From positions 1-64,000 of the forward strand of contig VXML01000084.1 in assembly GCA_009841115.1 (NCBI GenBank): a DNA stretch of 64,000 bases. Direction: 5' to 3'. Positions 11,420 through 19,946 of this stretch are shown here, in pieces. Below the pieces are notes generated by a model that searched no databases, had not been told where the DNA came from, and was given only the letters and a program-made list of their open reading frames with translations. The first letter of the stretch is position 1. Each line of letters begins with the position of its first letter. The stretch is from Gemmatimonadota bacterium. Lineage in GTDB: Bacteria; Latescibacterota; UBA2968; UBA8231. Both the position numbers and the translations under genes were made by a program.

Positions 11420-12364
11420 CTAAATCCCCACCCCGAACTCCACCTCGAAATCGCGCCATATCTCAGGAGAAATATCCGCCGTAGCCGCCTCGTAGGCTTC
11501 TTCGACCTGCGTCTTTGAGGCCGCACCGGGCAGGACAATGCTGCTGATGGGCGCCGCCAAGCAAAACTGGATGGCCAGATGGCGGATGTTCACATCTCGT
11601 TTCCGACACCAATCCCACATGGCCCGGGCGCGGACCGCCGGATGGAGTCCGCGTTCGGGGTATTCGCGGTTGTCGAAGTAGGCCGCCGAGCGCTCAAATA
11701 CTTTTTCATCGCCCGTCAACAGCCCCATGCCGAGGGGACTAGCGAGAATGAGACCTACTTGGCACTGGCGGGCCAAGGGAAATAGATCCGCCGCTGCGGC
11801 CGTATTGAACAAGTTGTATTCCAGATACGTGAGGCAGATTTCTATTTGGCCGGTCTCGATCGCCCGGCGGTGCACGGCCGAATTGCGCGCGCCAATGCCG
11901 ATGTGGCGGATTGAGCCCTCTTCTTTCATCTTTACCAATTCATCTAGGGCATGGCCCGGAGCCAGCGGATCCACCATGCCTTCCTTGCTGCCAACGTCCT
12001 CGGGCTCGTCGTAGCCGTGGATGAGGACATTGTCGAGATAGTCCGTTCTCAAGCGCCTTAAACTATCTTCCACACTGCGCCGCGTTTGCGGCCCCGAGTG
12101 ATCTGAAATCGTCTCTTTGGGGCCATTAGTAGTGACCTTGGCTTGCAGGTATATATTGTGCCTTCTGCCGCCGGCTAGGGCTCTACCCCACCACGTTTCC
12201 AGTTCGGGGTATGTATCCAGGTAATTAAAGCCCAGTTCGAGAGCTCGGTGGATGCCAGCAATGCACTCGGCCTCAGTCCCGCTGCCCCACCAGGCCCCGC
12301 CCAATCCCAGAGATTTGGGCTGCATTCCGGTCTTGGCAAAAGCTCTCGTTTCTAGCGCTGGCAT
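11420..12364 (-). CDS. Aldo/keto reductase family protein
   Basis: 314 residues with the (beta/alpha)8 aldo/keto reductase pattern: GLGGAWWGSG at the start, ALELGFNYLDTYPELETWWG (Asp of the catalytic tetrad and the Tyr region), IYLQAKVTT (catalytic Lys), RRLRTDYLDNVLIHGYDEPE (His position), and HIGIGARNSA. Near the end LAAPISSIVLPGAAS corresponds to the NADP-phosphate-binding loop. The catalytic Tyr region is unusual: the Tyr follows Asp by two residues rather than lying in the common YGxSE context. Substrate unknown. The reverse-strand start at 12364 has GGAGCG seven bases upstream. A short reading frame with its own ribosome-binding site overlaps this start. Confidence 0.85.
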   Translation of the reverse strand: MPALETRAFAKTGMQPKSLGLGGAWWGSGTEAECIAGIHRALELGFNYLDTYPELETWWGRALAGGRRHNIYLQAKVTTNGPKETISDHSGPQTRRSVEDSLRRLRTDYLDNVLIHGYDEPEDVGSKEGMVDPLAPGHALDELVKMKEEGSIRHIGIGARNSAVHRRAIETGQIEICLTYLEYNLFNTAAAADLFPLARQCQVGLILASPLGMGLLTGDEKVFERSAAYFDNREYPERGLHPAVRARAMWDWCRKRDVNIRHLAIQFCLAAPISSIVLPGAASKTQVEEAYEAATADISPEIWRDFEVEFGVGI

Positions 12365-12465
12365 ATTTCGCTCCTCATACTTCGAGATGGATTGGACTCC
12401 AAATTTTCTTCTGGCGAGCCGCTGTGCATGGCCCAGTAGCGGACGGGGATGTTCAGTGTGCCCAT
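12352..12465 (-). CDS. Short reading frame, possibly the remnant N-terminus of an isochorismatase-like gene
   Basis: Reverse-strand ATG at 12465 with an AGGAAG ribosome-binding site, open for 37 codons to a TAG at 12352-12354 inside the first codons of the aldo/keto reductase. The first part reads IPVRYWAMHSGSPEENLE. This resembles the leader of the isochorismatase-like protein at 18059 (LKTRHYRALPIDKAGYAED), where a basic R-x-Y segment precedes an acidic one. It may be a truncated leftover or a translated leader upstream of the reductase. The match is short, so this is a tentative call. Confidence 0.3.
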   Translation of the reverse strand: MGTLNIPVRYWAMHSGSPEENLESNPSRSMRSEICQR

Positions 12466-12487
12466 AGCATTCTTCCTATGAAAGTTC

Positions 12488-14146
12488 CTACGGCTGTACT
12501 AGGCGCAAAATCTGATCAGCCGCGACATCGGCAAGCGTCTGCACAGTGCCATCGGGCCAGCGCACCTCCATATCCACCCTAGCAACGGCACCCAAACCAA
12601 AGTGCAGGCGGTGGTCATGGCTGGAAAGGTAGCTGCCGCCAGACTGGCGTTCCCGCACTTGGCGATGGACCCCAGCCGTGACGGCGACTAGGGTGCCGAT
12701 TGCGTCGCGCTGCTGGCGGCCGACTAATTCGACTAGGAGCCAGTGGTTTTGTTTGTCGATGTCATTTCGCAACAGGCGCGCGGGGCTGGCCACAGAGCAA
12801 ACCAGCAGATCGAGATCGCCGTCGTTGTCGTAGTCGGCCAAGGCCGCGCCACGACCGACGTTGGGGGCAGCAAAACTGGGGCCCAAAGAGGAGGAAATAT
12901 CGACAAATTTCCTCGGATTCGGCTCGGTGGAGACGGCATCCCAGGCGTTGGCCTCGTTGCGCAAAATCTGGTTGGTCTGGGCATAACTAAGCGTAGAGTC
13001 GATCTGTTCCACGATGTCGAGGACGTGGCCGTTGGCGACGAACAAATCGAGGTCGCCATCCAGATCGACATCGAAGAATTTAGTGCCGAAACCGAGGGGA
13101 TTGTAGCTGGGCTCGAAAAGGCCGACCTCAGCGCTGATATCGGCGAATTGGCCCTGGCCGTCGTTGTGGTAGAGCGTGTTGGTCTCGTGGGCGAAATTGG
13201 TGACGAACAGGTCCTGGTTGCCGTCGTTGTCCCAGTCACCAAAATCCACGCCCATGCCGGCCTCGGCGCGACCGTCCTGGTTGTAGCGGCCCCCAGCCGT
13301 CAGACCTGTTTCGACGAAGTGGGTCTGGCGGTTCTCATAAAGGAAGTTTAGCGTGCCGTCGTTGGCCACGTAGATATCGGTATCCCCATCCCAGTCGTAG
13401 TCAGAAAAGGCCACGCCCAAACCAGGGCCCTCTAATGTGATGCCCGCCTCATAGGTGATGTCGGTGAATTGGCTTTGGCCGTCGTTGCGGTAGAGCAAAT
13501 CGCTCGTTGGGCCGTATTCGTCCGGGTCGCAATAGGTGCGGATATCGCCCCGCTTGCAGATGATGTTGTTGGCCGTAGTAAAGTCCACATAGTTAGCGAC
13601 GAACAGATCGAGGTCACCGTCTAGGTCGTAGTCAAGAAAACCGCAACTGGCACCCCAGCGGTCATCGTCAACGCCCGCCCGTTTGGCGCTGTCGCTGTCG
13701 GTAAATTTTCCCGCATCGTTGCGATATAAAGCATTGGGACCAAAGCGAGTCACGTATAAGTCCTGGTCCCCGTCGTTGTCCCAGTCGGCCGCGGCCACAC
13801 CCGTGCCGTAGCCGTTATCGCCGCTGCCGGGAGCGGCGTCGAAGCGACCGTCGCCCCGGTTGCGGTAGAGTTTATCAGTCGGCAAAGGCTCGGGGGCCAG
13901 GCCGGTGAGATACGTGGAGTTGACCAAATAGATATCCTGCCAGCCGTCGCCATCGTAGTCCAAGAAAGCAGCTCCCGAGCCAAAAGTCTCTACGTAGAAA
14001 TAGTCGCCCTGGGCACCGTTGTAGTGTACAAAGTCAAGACCGGCAGTCTGGGCGACATCGACAAAGCGCAGGGCCTGCGTCGGTTCTTCTCGGATACAGG
14101 CCACCAGCAATGAAAAAAGAAAAAAGGCACAGACAGAGCGGAACAT
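12488..14146 (-). CDS. CRTAC1-family lipoprotein with FG-GAP/VCBS repeats and ASPIC/UnbV domain
   Basis: 552 residues. The signal ends in the lipobox LLVAC. At least seven FG-GAP/VCBS-type repeats follow, each with a calcium-binding D-x-D-x-D-G loop and FLDYDGDGWQDIYL-like strands, as in WDNDGDQDLYV, YDLDGDLDLFVANYVDF and YDWDGDTDIYV. The repeats would fold as a beta-propeller. The last 90 residues form the ASPIC/UnbV domain (NHWLLVELVG, RDAIGTLVAVTAG, HFGLG, VRWPDGTVQ). The family is secreted or surface-bound; roles in adhesion or carbohydrate binding are proposed, not proven. It begins three bases after the stop of the pentapeptide-repeat gene, so the two are very probably co-transcribed. 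Confidence 0.88.
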   Translation of the reverse strand: MFRSVCAFFLFSLLVACIREEPTQALRFVDVAQTAGLDFVHYNGAQGDYFYVETFGSGAAFLDYDGDGWQDIYLVNSTYLTGLAPEPLPTDKLYRNRGDGRFDAAPGSGDNGYGTGVAAADWDNDGDQDLYVTRFGPNALYRNDAGKFTDSDSAKRAGVDDDRWGASCGFLDYDLDGDLDLFVANYVDFTTANNIICKRGDIRTYCDPDEYGPTSDLLYRNDGQSQFTDITYEAGITLEGPGLGVAFSDYDWDGDTDIYVANDGTLNFLYENRQTHFVETGLTAGGRYNQDGRAEAGMGVDFGDWDNDGNQDLFVTNFAHETNTLYHNDGQGQFADISAEVGLFEPSYNPLGFGTKFFDVDLDGDLDLFVANGHVLDIVEQIDSTLSYAQTNQILRNEANAWDAVSTEPNPRKFVDISSSLGPSFAAPNVGRGAALADYDNDGDLDLLVCSVASPARLLRNDIDKQNHWLLVELVGRQQRDAIGTLVAVTAGVHRQVRERQSGGSYLSSHDHRLHFGLGAVARVDMEVRWPDGTVQTLADVAADQILRLVQP

Positions 14147-14149
14147 GAA

Positions 14150-15691
14150 TCAGCGCAGTAAAAAGGAGACCAGGACGGCAATGCAAAGGCCCCAGAAGAG
14201 CCAGCCGGAAAGGGCCTGCAACAGGACCAGAAAGCGCACTTTGCCCTGGGGACGCACTGATGCCGCGCCCGCAATAAAAAAACTATGCAGGCTGAAAAGC
14301 AGGCACTCCATCAGGTCATCTATCAGCAACCAACGGTACAGCAGGGCAAAGAGCGCCACCCAAGCCAAAGCGACTAAGGCTAGGCGTTTCAAGTCGGTGC
14401 CGTAGCGCGAACTCAGGTCAAAGGTGATGAGGGCGTAGCGCTCGATAGAGGTCCAAGGCAGGTGGTGGCGACGGCGATCCAGCGACTCTATATAACAGCC
14501 GCGGGCATCCGCGGCCATGCCGGAGATGAGGAACTGGTGGCGCAGGCCGGCATAGACGCGGTCCAGATCGTAGTTGGCCTGCTCTGGGGGCTGGGCCAAG
14601 TGGCCGCGCAAATGATCCCAGGTGGAGAACAGGCGCTGGAAACGCGCATTTTGCAGCAAGAGCTGGGCTCCGGGGCCTAGCAGCGAGTCGGGCATGGCGG
14701 CGGAAGGCCGCAGATCTAGGCTGGGAGTGACTAGATGGCGCAAGTCGAGGCTGATGCGAAAAAGGGCATTGAGCAGGAGATCGTTGTCGCTGTGGACACC
14801 AGTAAAGACCGCTTCTTTTGCGAAGATGCTGCCGTCGAAGACGGCTCCGTCGTCAAAACGGGCTTGTTCGAAGTGGGCAGAGTGGGCAAAGGCGATATTT
14901 GCAAAAGTCGCCCGCTGCGCGAAAGCGGCTTGCTTAAACGAGGTTTCCCCAGCAAAGCGGGCACTGGAAAAATCGGCGGCGTCGAATTGGGCTTGCCAAA
15001 AAAAAGACCGCTCCAGAAAGCGCGCGCCGGCAAAGGAGACGGGAGCGCGCCAACGCGCTGTCTTGAACGAGGCGACACCGGCAAAGCGGGCGTCGCTGAA
15101 ATCGACCTGGCCAGTAAAGAGAACATCCTCAAAATAGGCCCCGCCCTCGCAGCGCAGGCGCGCGAAAGTGGCGTCGCTGAAGTGGGCTCCGGCGCAGGAA
15201 AATGCGGCGGCGAGGTGACTTTGGGTGAAGTCGGCCGTGGCGGTGAAGCGAGCATCTCTAAGGTTGGTTTTCTGCCTTATCTCGCATTCTCGCAGGGCAA
15301 AGGATTGCAAGAATTGCGCTTCAGCTAGAGAAAGGTCAGCAGCAAAGGTAGTGCGAGAAAAGATCACCGGACCGAGAAACACAACCTCGGCCAGCAAAAC
15401 TTCGTCGAGGAAAAGCACATCGGCCAATTCCAGCGCCGCCCTCACGGTGTCGAGATTGGCCGCTAAGCTGGAGAGGCGACCCTTTACGGCTGTTTGCTGT
15501 AAAACGAGACGGCTATGGTCATTGGCCGAGCCTAGGCGATCCATTAATTCCCCAGCCTCAAGCAGGGTATAGCTGCGGCCCGCAATAGTAGTATCGGTCA
15601 GAGCGCTCGGCTGGGCACCAACGGTCGTGGTCAAAGCGATTATCAGAGCGAGGACGGCCCGCTTCAATTTAACCCAGTTCAACGTCCACAT
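14150..15691 (-). CDS. Pentapeptide-repeat membrane protein with a C-terminal two-helix, pore-like segment
   Basis: 513 residues. An N-terminal signal or anchor (LKRAVLALIIALTTTVGA) precedes a long run of pentapeptide-type repeats at about residues 100-300, rich in A-x-F units such as ARFAGVASFKTARW, AQFDAADFSSARF and AHFEQARFDDGAVF. These predict a right-handed quadrilateral beta-helix. After a helical linker, two transmembrane helices (LALVALAWVALFALLYRWLL and FLVLLQALSGWLFWGLCIAV) flank LLFSLHSFFIAGAASV. That position matches the pore loop and filter of two-helix ion-channel domains, but the usual TxGYGD filter is absent. It directly precedes the CRTAC1 gene. Function unknown; a channel origin is inference. 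Confidence 0.7.
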   Translation of the reverse strand: MWTLNWVKLKRAVLALIIALTTTVGAQPSALTDTTIAGRSYTLLEAGELMDRLGSANDHSRLVLQQTAVKGRLSSLAANLDTVRAALELADVLFLDEVLLAEVVFLGPVIFSRTTFAADLSLAEAQFLQSFALRECEIRQKTNLRDARFTATADFTQSHLAAAFSCAGAHFSDATFARLRCEGGAYFEDVLFTGQVDFSDARFAGVASFKTARWRAPVSFAGARFLERSFFWQAQFDAADFSSARFAGETSFKQAAFAQRATFANIAFAHSAHFEQARFDDGAVFDGSIFAKEAVFTGVHSDNDLLLNALFRISLDLRHLVTPSLDLRPSAAMPDSLLGPGAQLLLQNARFQRLFSTWDHLRGHLAQPPEQANYDLDRVYAGLRHQFLISGMAADARGCYIESLDRRRHHLPWTSIERYALITFDLSSRYGTDLKRLALVALAWVALFALLYRWLLIDDLMECLLFSLHSFFIAGAASVRPQGKVRFLVLLQALSGWLFWGLCIAVLVSFLLR

Positions 15692-15828
15692 GAGAAATAT
15701 AGATACTCTGTAGAGTTATCTGGTGCAAGCTGTCGGCTCTTTAACAGCGCAGTGCGTCGACCTTTTGAGCCGACCGCCGGAGTCTTTAGATTTTTGCGCT
15801 ATATTGTCGAGTATCAGGAGCGTAAACC

Positions 15829-16668
15829 TTGGCGCATCAGCAACAGTCTCTAAGAGTATCGCGGAACCACACCGGACGCGACCGTCTGCTAGGGCTGCTC
15901 CTAGCTCTTTTCATGGGCAGTTGGGGATGGATCGGCTGCGATGAAAAAGAACGACAAACACCGGCTGATGGGCCGTCACCCAACGCGCCAAAGGAAAGCA
16001 AACCCCAACCGCTAAAGGTCGAACAAGAGGAGCAGATTGCTGCCGAGGTTCACTACCGTCGCGGTCGTCGCTACCTGCAAAATGGTCAGTATGAAGAAGC
16101 AATTGGAGAATTCAGCCGGGCCGTGCATCTGAAGCCAGATTTTGCCTTGGCCCTGGACCAGATCGGTTTGGCCTATACACTGCAGCGAAGATCGGGGGAA
16201 GCCATTCCGTACTACAAAAGGGCCATCGCCCAAGCACCCGAGAATGGGATTTTCCTCATGCATCTCGGAAAAAGTTACATGGACCTTCGCGATTATCCCG
16301 AAGCCAAGAATGCCTATCGACGCGCTCTTGAGTTGGGAGTAAGACGGGCAAAAATCTACTACGATCTAGGGGTGGTCAGTGAGCGAGAAAATGAATTGGA
16401 AGCTGCCAGAAATTATTTCCAGCAGGCTATTCAGGTGAATTCCGACTTTGCCGACCCCTATTGCCGTCTAGGCGCCGTCCTAGAGAAGCAAGGAGAGCCA
16501 ACAGAGGCCACTTATCTCTACCAGCAAGCGCTCAAAAAAGATCCCCGCCACATTCCCTCCCACTACCGTCTAGCTCAGCTTTATCTCAAACAGGGGCACC
16601 GGGAAGAAGGTCTGCGGTTACTGCGGGATTTTCAACATCTAAAGCAAGCTGAGAGCGAACAGCCATAG
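15829..16668 (+). CDS. TPR-repeat lipoprotein
   Basis: 279 residues starting at a TTG with CAGGAG eight bases upstream. A basic N-terminus and a hydrophobic stretch (LLGLLLALFMGSWGWIGC) end at a probable lipobox Cys. A charged, proline-rich linker follows, then about five tetratricopeptide repeats, for example YRRGRRYLQNGQYEEAIGEF, DQIGLAYTLQRRSGEAIPYY and MHLGKSYMDLRDYPEAKNAY. Such proteins act as periplasmic scaffolds; the partner is unknown. It is divergent from the pentapeptide-repeat gene and stands alone transcriptionally. Confidence 0.78.
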   Translation: MAHQQQSLRVSRNHTGRDRLLGLLLALFMGSWGWIGCDEKERQTPADGPSPNAPKESKPQPLKVEQEEQIAAEVHYRRGRRYLQNGQYEEAIGEFSRAVHLKPDFALALDQIGLAYTLQRRSGEAIPYYKRAIAQAPENGIFLMHLGKSYMDLRDYPEAKNAYRRALELGVRRAKIYYDLGVVSERENELEAARNYFQQAIQVNSDFADPYCRLGAVLEKQGEPTEATYLYQQALKKDPRHIPSHYRLAQLYLKQGHREEGLRLLRDFQHLKQAESEQP

Positions 16669-16697
16669 GGCTGAGCCGCACTTGCGATCGGCAAGAC

Positions 16698-16727
16698 TTG
16701 ACACCCAATAGACAAAAGGGATAGGTT
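16698..16727 (+). promoter_or_regulatory. Candidate promoter of the DegT/isochorismatase/deacetylase block
   Basis: A perfect TTGACA at 16698-16703 is followed after 18 bases by TAGGTT at 16722-16727, a usable -10. It lies 67 bases upstream of the aminotransferase ATG, which has its own GGAG at 16785-16788. Confidence 0.4.
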
Positions 16728-16794
16728 GGGTCGCAACGACTAAAAAATGCAGCGATTCAAATCAATAAATGTTCAGCCCCCATAGGAGAATCTA

Positions 16795-18054
16795 ATGTCT
16801 CAGCAACCAGCACTGGTTCACAAGCCTATCAAGCGCGGGGCCGAAGCCCACAGCAGCGAAGGCATCGTGCCTCCCCTCTTTCCCCGCACCATAGGCCCCA
16901 ATAGTCTAAAGTACGTCCAAGAGGTATTGGATTCGGGACTAACCCTCGATTCAGTGGGCAAGTTCGAGCAGGCATTCGCCGCAGAACTGGGCGTCAAACA
17001 CTGCATCGCCACCCCCACCTGCACCACGGCCATGGCCGCCCTAGCACTGGCCTTTGACTTCGATCCCGGCGACGAAGTCATCATCAGCCCGCTCACCGAT
17101 TACGGCACCGTGTACGGCGTGCTCATGCACAACTATATTCCCGTCTTTCCCGATACGGCGCCGGGCACGGTCAATTTCAGTGCCGAGACCATAGAGCCCT
17201 GCATCACCGATCGCACGCGGGCAATTCTGGCGGTGCACAAATGTGGCCTGCCCAACGATATGGATCCGATCAACGAATTGGCCGCCAAACACGGACTGAT
17301 CGTGTACGAGGACATCTGTCAGGCCATATTCAGCGAATACAAGGGGCGCGTCGTCGGCACCCTCGGGACGGCCTCGGCCTTCTCTCTCGATTCGGAGAAA
17401 ACTTTCAGCTCGGACAAAGGAGGTTGCATCGCTACTGACGATGACGAACTAGCGGAAAAAGTGCGCTTCCTCAGTTCGGGCCGCGCCGGGGTGGATGTGC
17501 CCCACTTCGGCCGCACCCACACGGCCTTTGGTCATGCCTACGATATGAGCCGCATGACCGCGGCGCTGTGCCTAGGTCAACTGGAGACCATCCGCGCTCA
17601 GGTAGCCAAGATCGACCGCACCGTGCGGCTGATCACGGAGAAACTCTCCTCTATTGACGGCATTACGCCATTGCCCATTCCCGACTACGTCACCAAATAT
17701 TCCGCCTGGATGTCCAGCTTCAGCATCAACCCAGAGGCCTTCAAATGCACGGGTGAGGAGTTTGCCGCCCAGGTCCTAGAAGCCGGAGTAAATGGAGCGG
17801 GCCAAGGCAAGTATTACCTGATGCCCGCCGCCCTCCCCTTTCTCCAGGAATACGTGGACGCCAACAAGTACCCGTTTTCGCGTCCGCCAGCCTCGCATGT
17901 GTACCACTACAGTTCCGCTACTTGCCCCACGGCCTGGGCTTTTCTCGAAAACTGGGTCCGCACCTGCTCAATTTCCGAAAAATGGGAAGACGAACACATA
18001 GAGATGATCGCGGCCATCGTCGCAGAAGTGGCGGACCGCAATCGGGTGGGATAG
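16795..18054 (+). CDS. DegT/DnrJ/EryC1/StrS family aminotransferase
   Basis: 419 residues of the fold-type I PLP family. The N-terminal region has LDSGLTLDSVGKFEQAFAAE and CIATPTCTTAMAALALAF, the family substrate and cofactor-entry region. GDEVIISPLTDYGTV and VVGTLGTASAFSLDSEKTF follow. Lys202 in SEKTF, six residues before the Gly-Gly of KGGCIAT, aligns with the PLP Schiff-base lysine. The normal family motif here is SFHATK; this protein has SLDSEK, a divergent version. These enzymes usually transaminate keto-sugars; the downstream genes suggest a sugar-related catabolic role rather than antibiotic synthesis. A GGAG ribosome-binding site precedes the ATG. The isochorismatase gene follows after four bases. 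Confidence 0.87.
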   Translation: MSQQPALVHKPIKRGAEAHSSEGIVPPLFPRTIGPNSLKYVQEVLDSGLTLDSVGKFEQAFAAELGVKHCIATPTCTTAMAALALAFDFDPGDEVIISPLTDYGTVYGVLMHNYIPVFPDTAPGTVNFSAETIEPCITDRTRAILAVHKCGLPNDMDPINELAAKHGLIVYEDICQAIFSEYKGRVVGTLGTASAFSLDSEKTFSSDKGGCIATDDDELAEKVRFLSSGRAGVDVPHFGRTHTAFGHAYDMSRMTAALCLGQLETIRAQVAKIDRTVRLITEKLSSIDGITPLPIPDYVTKYSAWMSSFSINPEAFKCTGEEFAAQVLEAGVNGAGQGKYYLMPAALPFLQEYVDANKYPFSRPPASHVYHYSSATCPTAWAFLENWVRTCSISEKWEDEHIEMIAAIVAEVADRNRVG

Positions 18055-18058
18055 GCCG

Positions 18059-18865
18059 TTGAGTAAGACGCTTAAACTCAAGACTCGCCATTACCGCGCC
18101 CTGCCCATAGACAAAGCCGGCTACGCAGAGGACGTCTTCGAGTTGCCAGTGGAGCGCACGGCGCTCATTGGTTTGCACTGCTGGAATGTGGGGCTGCCGG
18201 ATGGCCCTGAGATCGACGTCAACTACGTCACGGGCATGGGCTGGCCCCAGGCCACCGAAGAATCCTGGCGCGTTATGAGAGAAGTGATCCGGCCGGCCAT
18301 GGATATCGCCCGGCGGATCGGTATGCCGGTGTGCCACGTCGAGCCCGATGATTTTGACAAGCACTACCCCCAAGTGCCTTCTCGCCGCACCCCGGAAAAC
18401 CAGCGCCGCGCGGCCTCTCTGCAGACCCAGTCGGACCGCTGGACCATCGTCCGCACCGGCGAACTCCAAGCCATCGAAAGAAGATCGACCGGCGTCGATC
18501 TGGCCAAATCGCCCGCTGCGCGCATGAAAAGGGCCAAAATCGTCGAGCCGATGGGGGACGAGCCCCTCGTCTTTTACACCAACCAGCTCGACGCATACCT
18601 ACAAGAGCGCGGCGTCGAAACCCTCATCTATACGGGCTTTGCCGCGGATATGTGCATTCTCAACTCAGAGGGGGGAGGCCGCCCCATGCTGCGGGCGGGC
18701 TACCGCTGTATTCTCATGCGGGACGGCACGGTGGGCGTGGAAACGCCCGATACCTTTCCCGAGCGCCTGGCCACGCGCTATGGCATCCACCGCTTTGAAA
18801 TAGCCGTAGGTTATTCCACCACATGGGCGGACTTCCAAGCCGCCGTTGCAACGATAGAACAATAA
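18059..18865 (+). CDS. Isochorismatase-like cysteine hydrolase
   Basis: 268 residues with the isochorismatase/nicotinamidase-like fold. The nucleophile Cys199 lies in GFAADMCILNSEGGGRPM, the strand-turn typical of the family, and the C-terminal segment YRCILMRDGTVGVE matches. The first catalytic motif is odd: where the family has an Asp (for example LLVIDMQ) this protein reads ALIGLHCWNVG, so the catalytic Asp seems replaced. The usual catalytic Lys is also not obvious near VFYTNQLDAYL. It may be an unusual or inactive member. The TTG start is four bases after the DegT stop. Substrate unknown. Confidence 0.75.
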   Translation: MSKTLKLKTRHYRALPIDKAGYAEDVFELPVERTALIGLHCWNVGLPDGPEIDVNYVTGMGWPQATEESWRVMREVIRPAMDIARRIGMPVCHVEPDDFDKHYPQVPSRRTPENQRRAASLQTQSDRWTIVRTGELQAIERRSTGVDLAKSPAARMKRAKIVEPMGDEPLVFYTNQLDAYLQERGVETLIYTGFAADMCILNSEGGGRPMLRAGYRCILMRDGTVGVETPDTFPERLATRYGIHRFEIAVGYSTTWADFQAAVATIEQ

Positions 18866-18880
18866 AAAGGCAACAGAACT

Positions 18881-19882
18881 ATGGCCCTGCGCATCTGCGA
18901 CTGGAAATACGGCAAGAACTGGGTCTATTCGATTACCTACGACGAGGCGCTGGCCGATCTACACCGCTTTGCCATTCCCCATCACGAGGAATTCGGCATT
19001 CCCGGACACGTAGAGGTCGTGGGCCAACAGATCGGCGAAATCCGCAATATCGGTACTTCGAGTTTCAACGGCTATCGGCACATGAATGGCGATGAGCTCA
19101 AGGATTTGCTCGCCCGCGGCTGGGGCGTGGGCAACCACGGCTGGAGTCACCACTTTATCAGGCCCGATATGCTCGATCAGGAAATCCGCCTGTCGCGCGA
19201 TGTTATAGAACAGGCTATCGACGCTCCTGTGCTGCTGTACTGCGCCCCCAACGGCATTGAAAATATGTCCGACTACGTGCTGGACGCCTGTCGCCAACTC
19301 GGTTACTTGGGTGCCATGAGCATAACGGATGGGGTAAACGCGGCGAGCGATGAACTATACTACCTCAATCGCACGCCGTTACACGAAAGCTATGAGGAGC
19401 CCTTTTACAGCGCTTACGACCCGTTCCGCCACATTCTGCTGGCCCAAGAGGCCAAGGGCTGGATTATCGACTACTGCCACTGCCCGTTGGAACATGCCGT
19501 TCACCCCAACAAAGACTGCTCAGAAGCGCAATTGCGCCTGCGTTTGCAGACGATCATCGAAGAGGGCGGCGACCAAGTCTGGTGCGCCGTGCCCGAAGAG
19601 GTCATTTCCTATCACTTGTGCCGACGGCACGCCGTGGTCGAAACCGTGGCCGCAACGGCTCGCGAACAACGATACCGGATTCGCTATGAGGCGTTGCCTG
19701 CCCGGGTTGAGCACCGTGAGTTGACCTTTGAAGTGGAGGTGCCGGCGGCCTGGTGCAATTACCCCCGAGTGTGGGTAAACGGGGTGCCCCGGTCGGCCTC
19801 TGTGGTGCGCCCTCGCCTGCTGCGGACGACGGTGGAAGCAGAGGACGGGACGGAGTTGCTGTTTCGTCCTTCAACTTTCTGA
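18881..19882 (+). CDS. Polysaccharide deacetylase (NodB-like) family protein, copy 1
   Basis: 333 residues. Opens with LRICDWKYGKNWVYSITYDE, where TYDEA takes the place of the metal-binding TFDD motif of NodB-type carbohydrate esterases. The second motif is the His pair in GNHGWSHHF. A further segment is PVLLYCAPNGIENMSDYVLD. A C-terminal beta-rich extension from about residue 240 is not part of the usual NodB core. It is a duplicate of the following gene: the two share most of their length, including the ends. Both may act as cytoplasmic CE4-like enzymes, since no signal peptide is seen. The first Asp of the motif is kept and the second is Glu, so activity is likely but not certain. Confidence 0.8.
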   Translation: MALRICDWKYGKNWVYSITYDEALADLHRFAIPHHEEFGIPGHVEVVGQQIGEIRNIGTSSFNGYRHMNGDELKDLLARGWGVGNHGWSHHFIRPDMLDQEIRLSRDVIEQAIDAPVLLYCAPNGIENMSDYVLDACRQLGYLGAMSITDGVNAASDELYYLNRTPLHESYEEPFYSAYDPFRHILLAQEAKGWIIDYCHCPLEHAVHPNKDCSEAQLRLRLQTIIEEGGDQVWCAVPEEVISYHLCRRHAVVETVAATAREQRYRIRYEALPARVEHRELTFEVEVPAAWCNYPRVWVNGVPRSASVVRPRLLRTTVEAEDGTELLFRPSTF

Positions 19883-19946
19883 GTAGATAAGAAGTGGGTC
19901 GCAGTACAACAACTGCCTAAAAACCGTTCGACGCGAAGGATTGATT

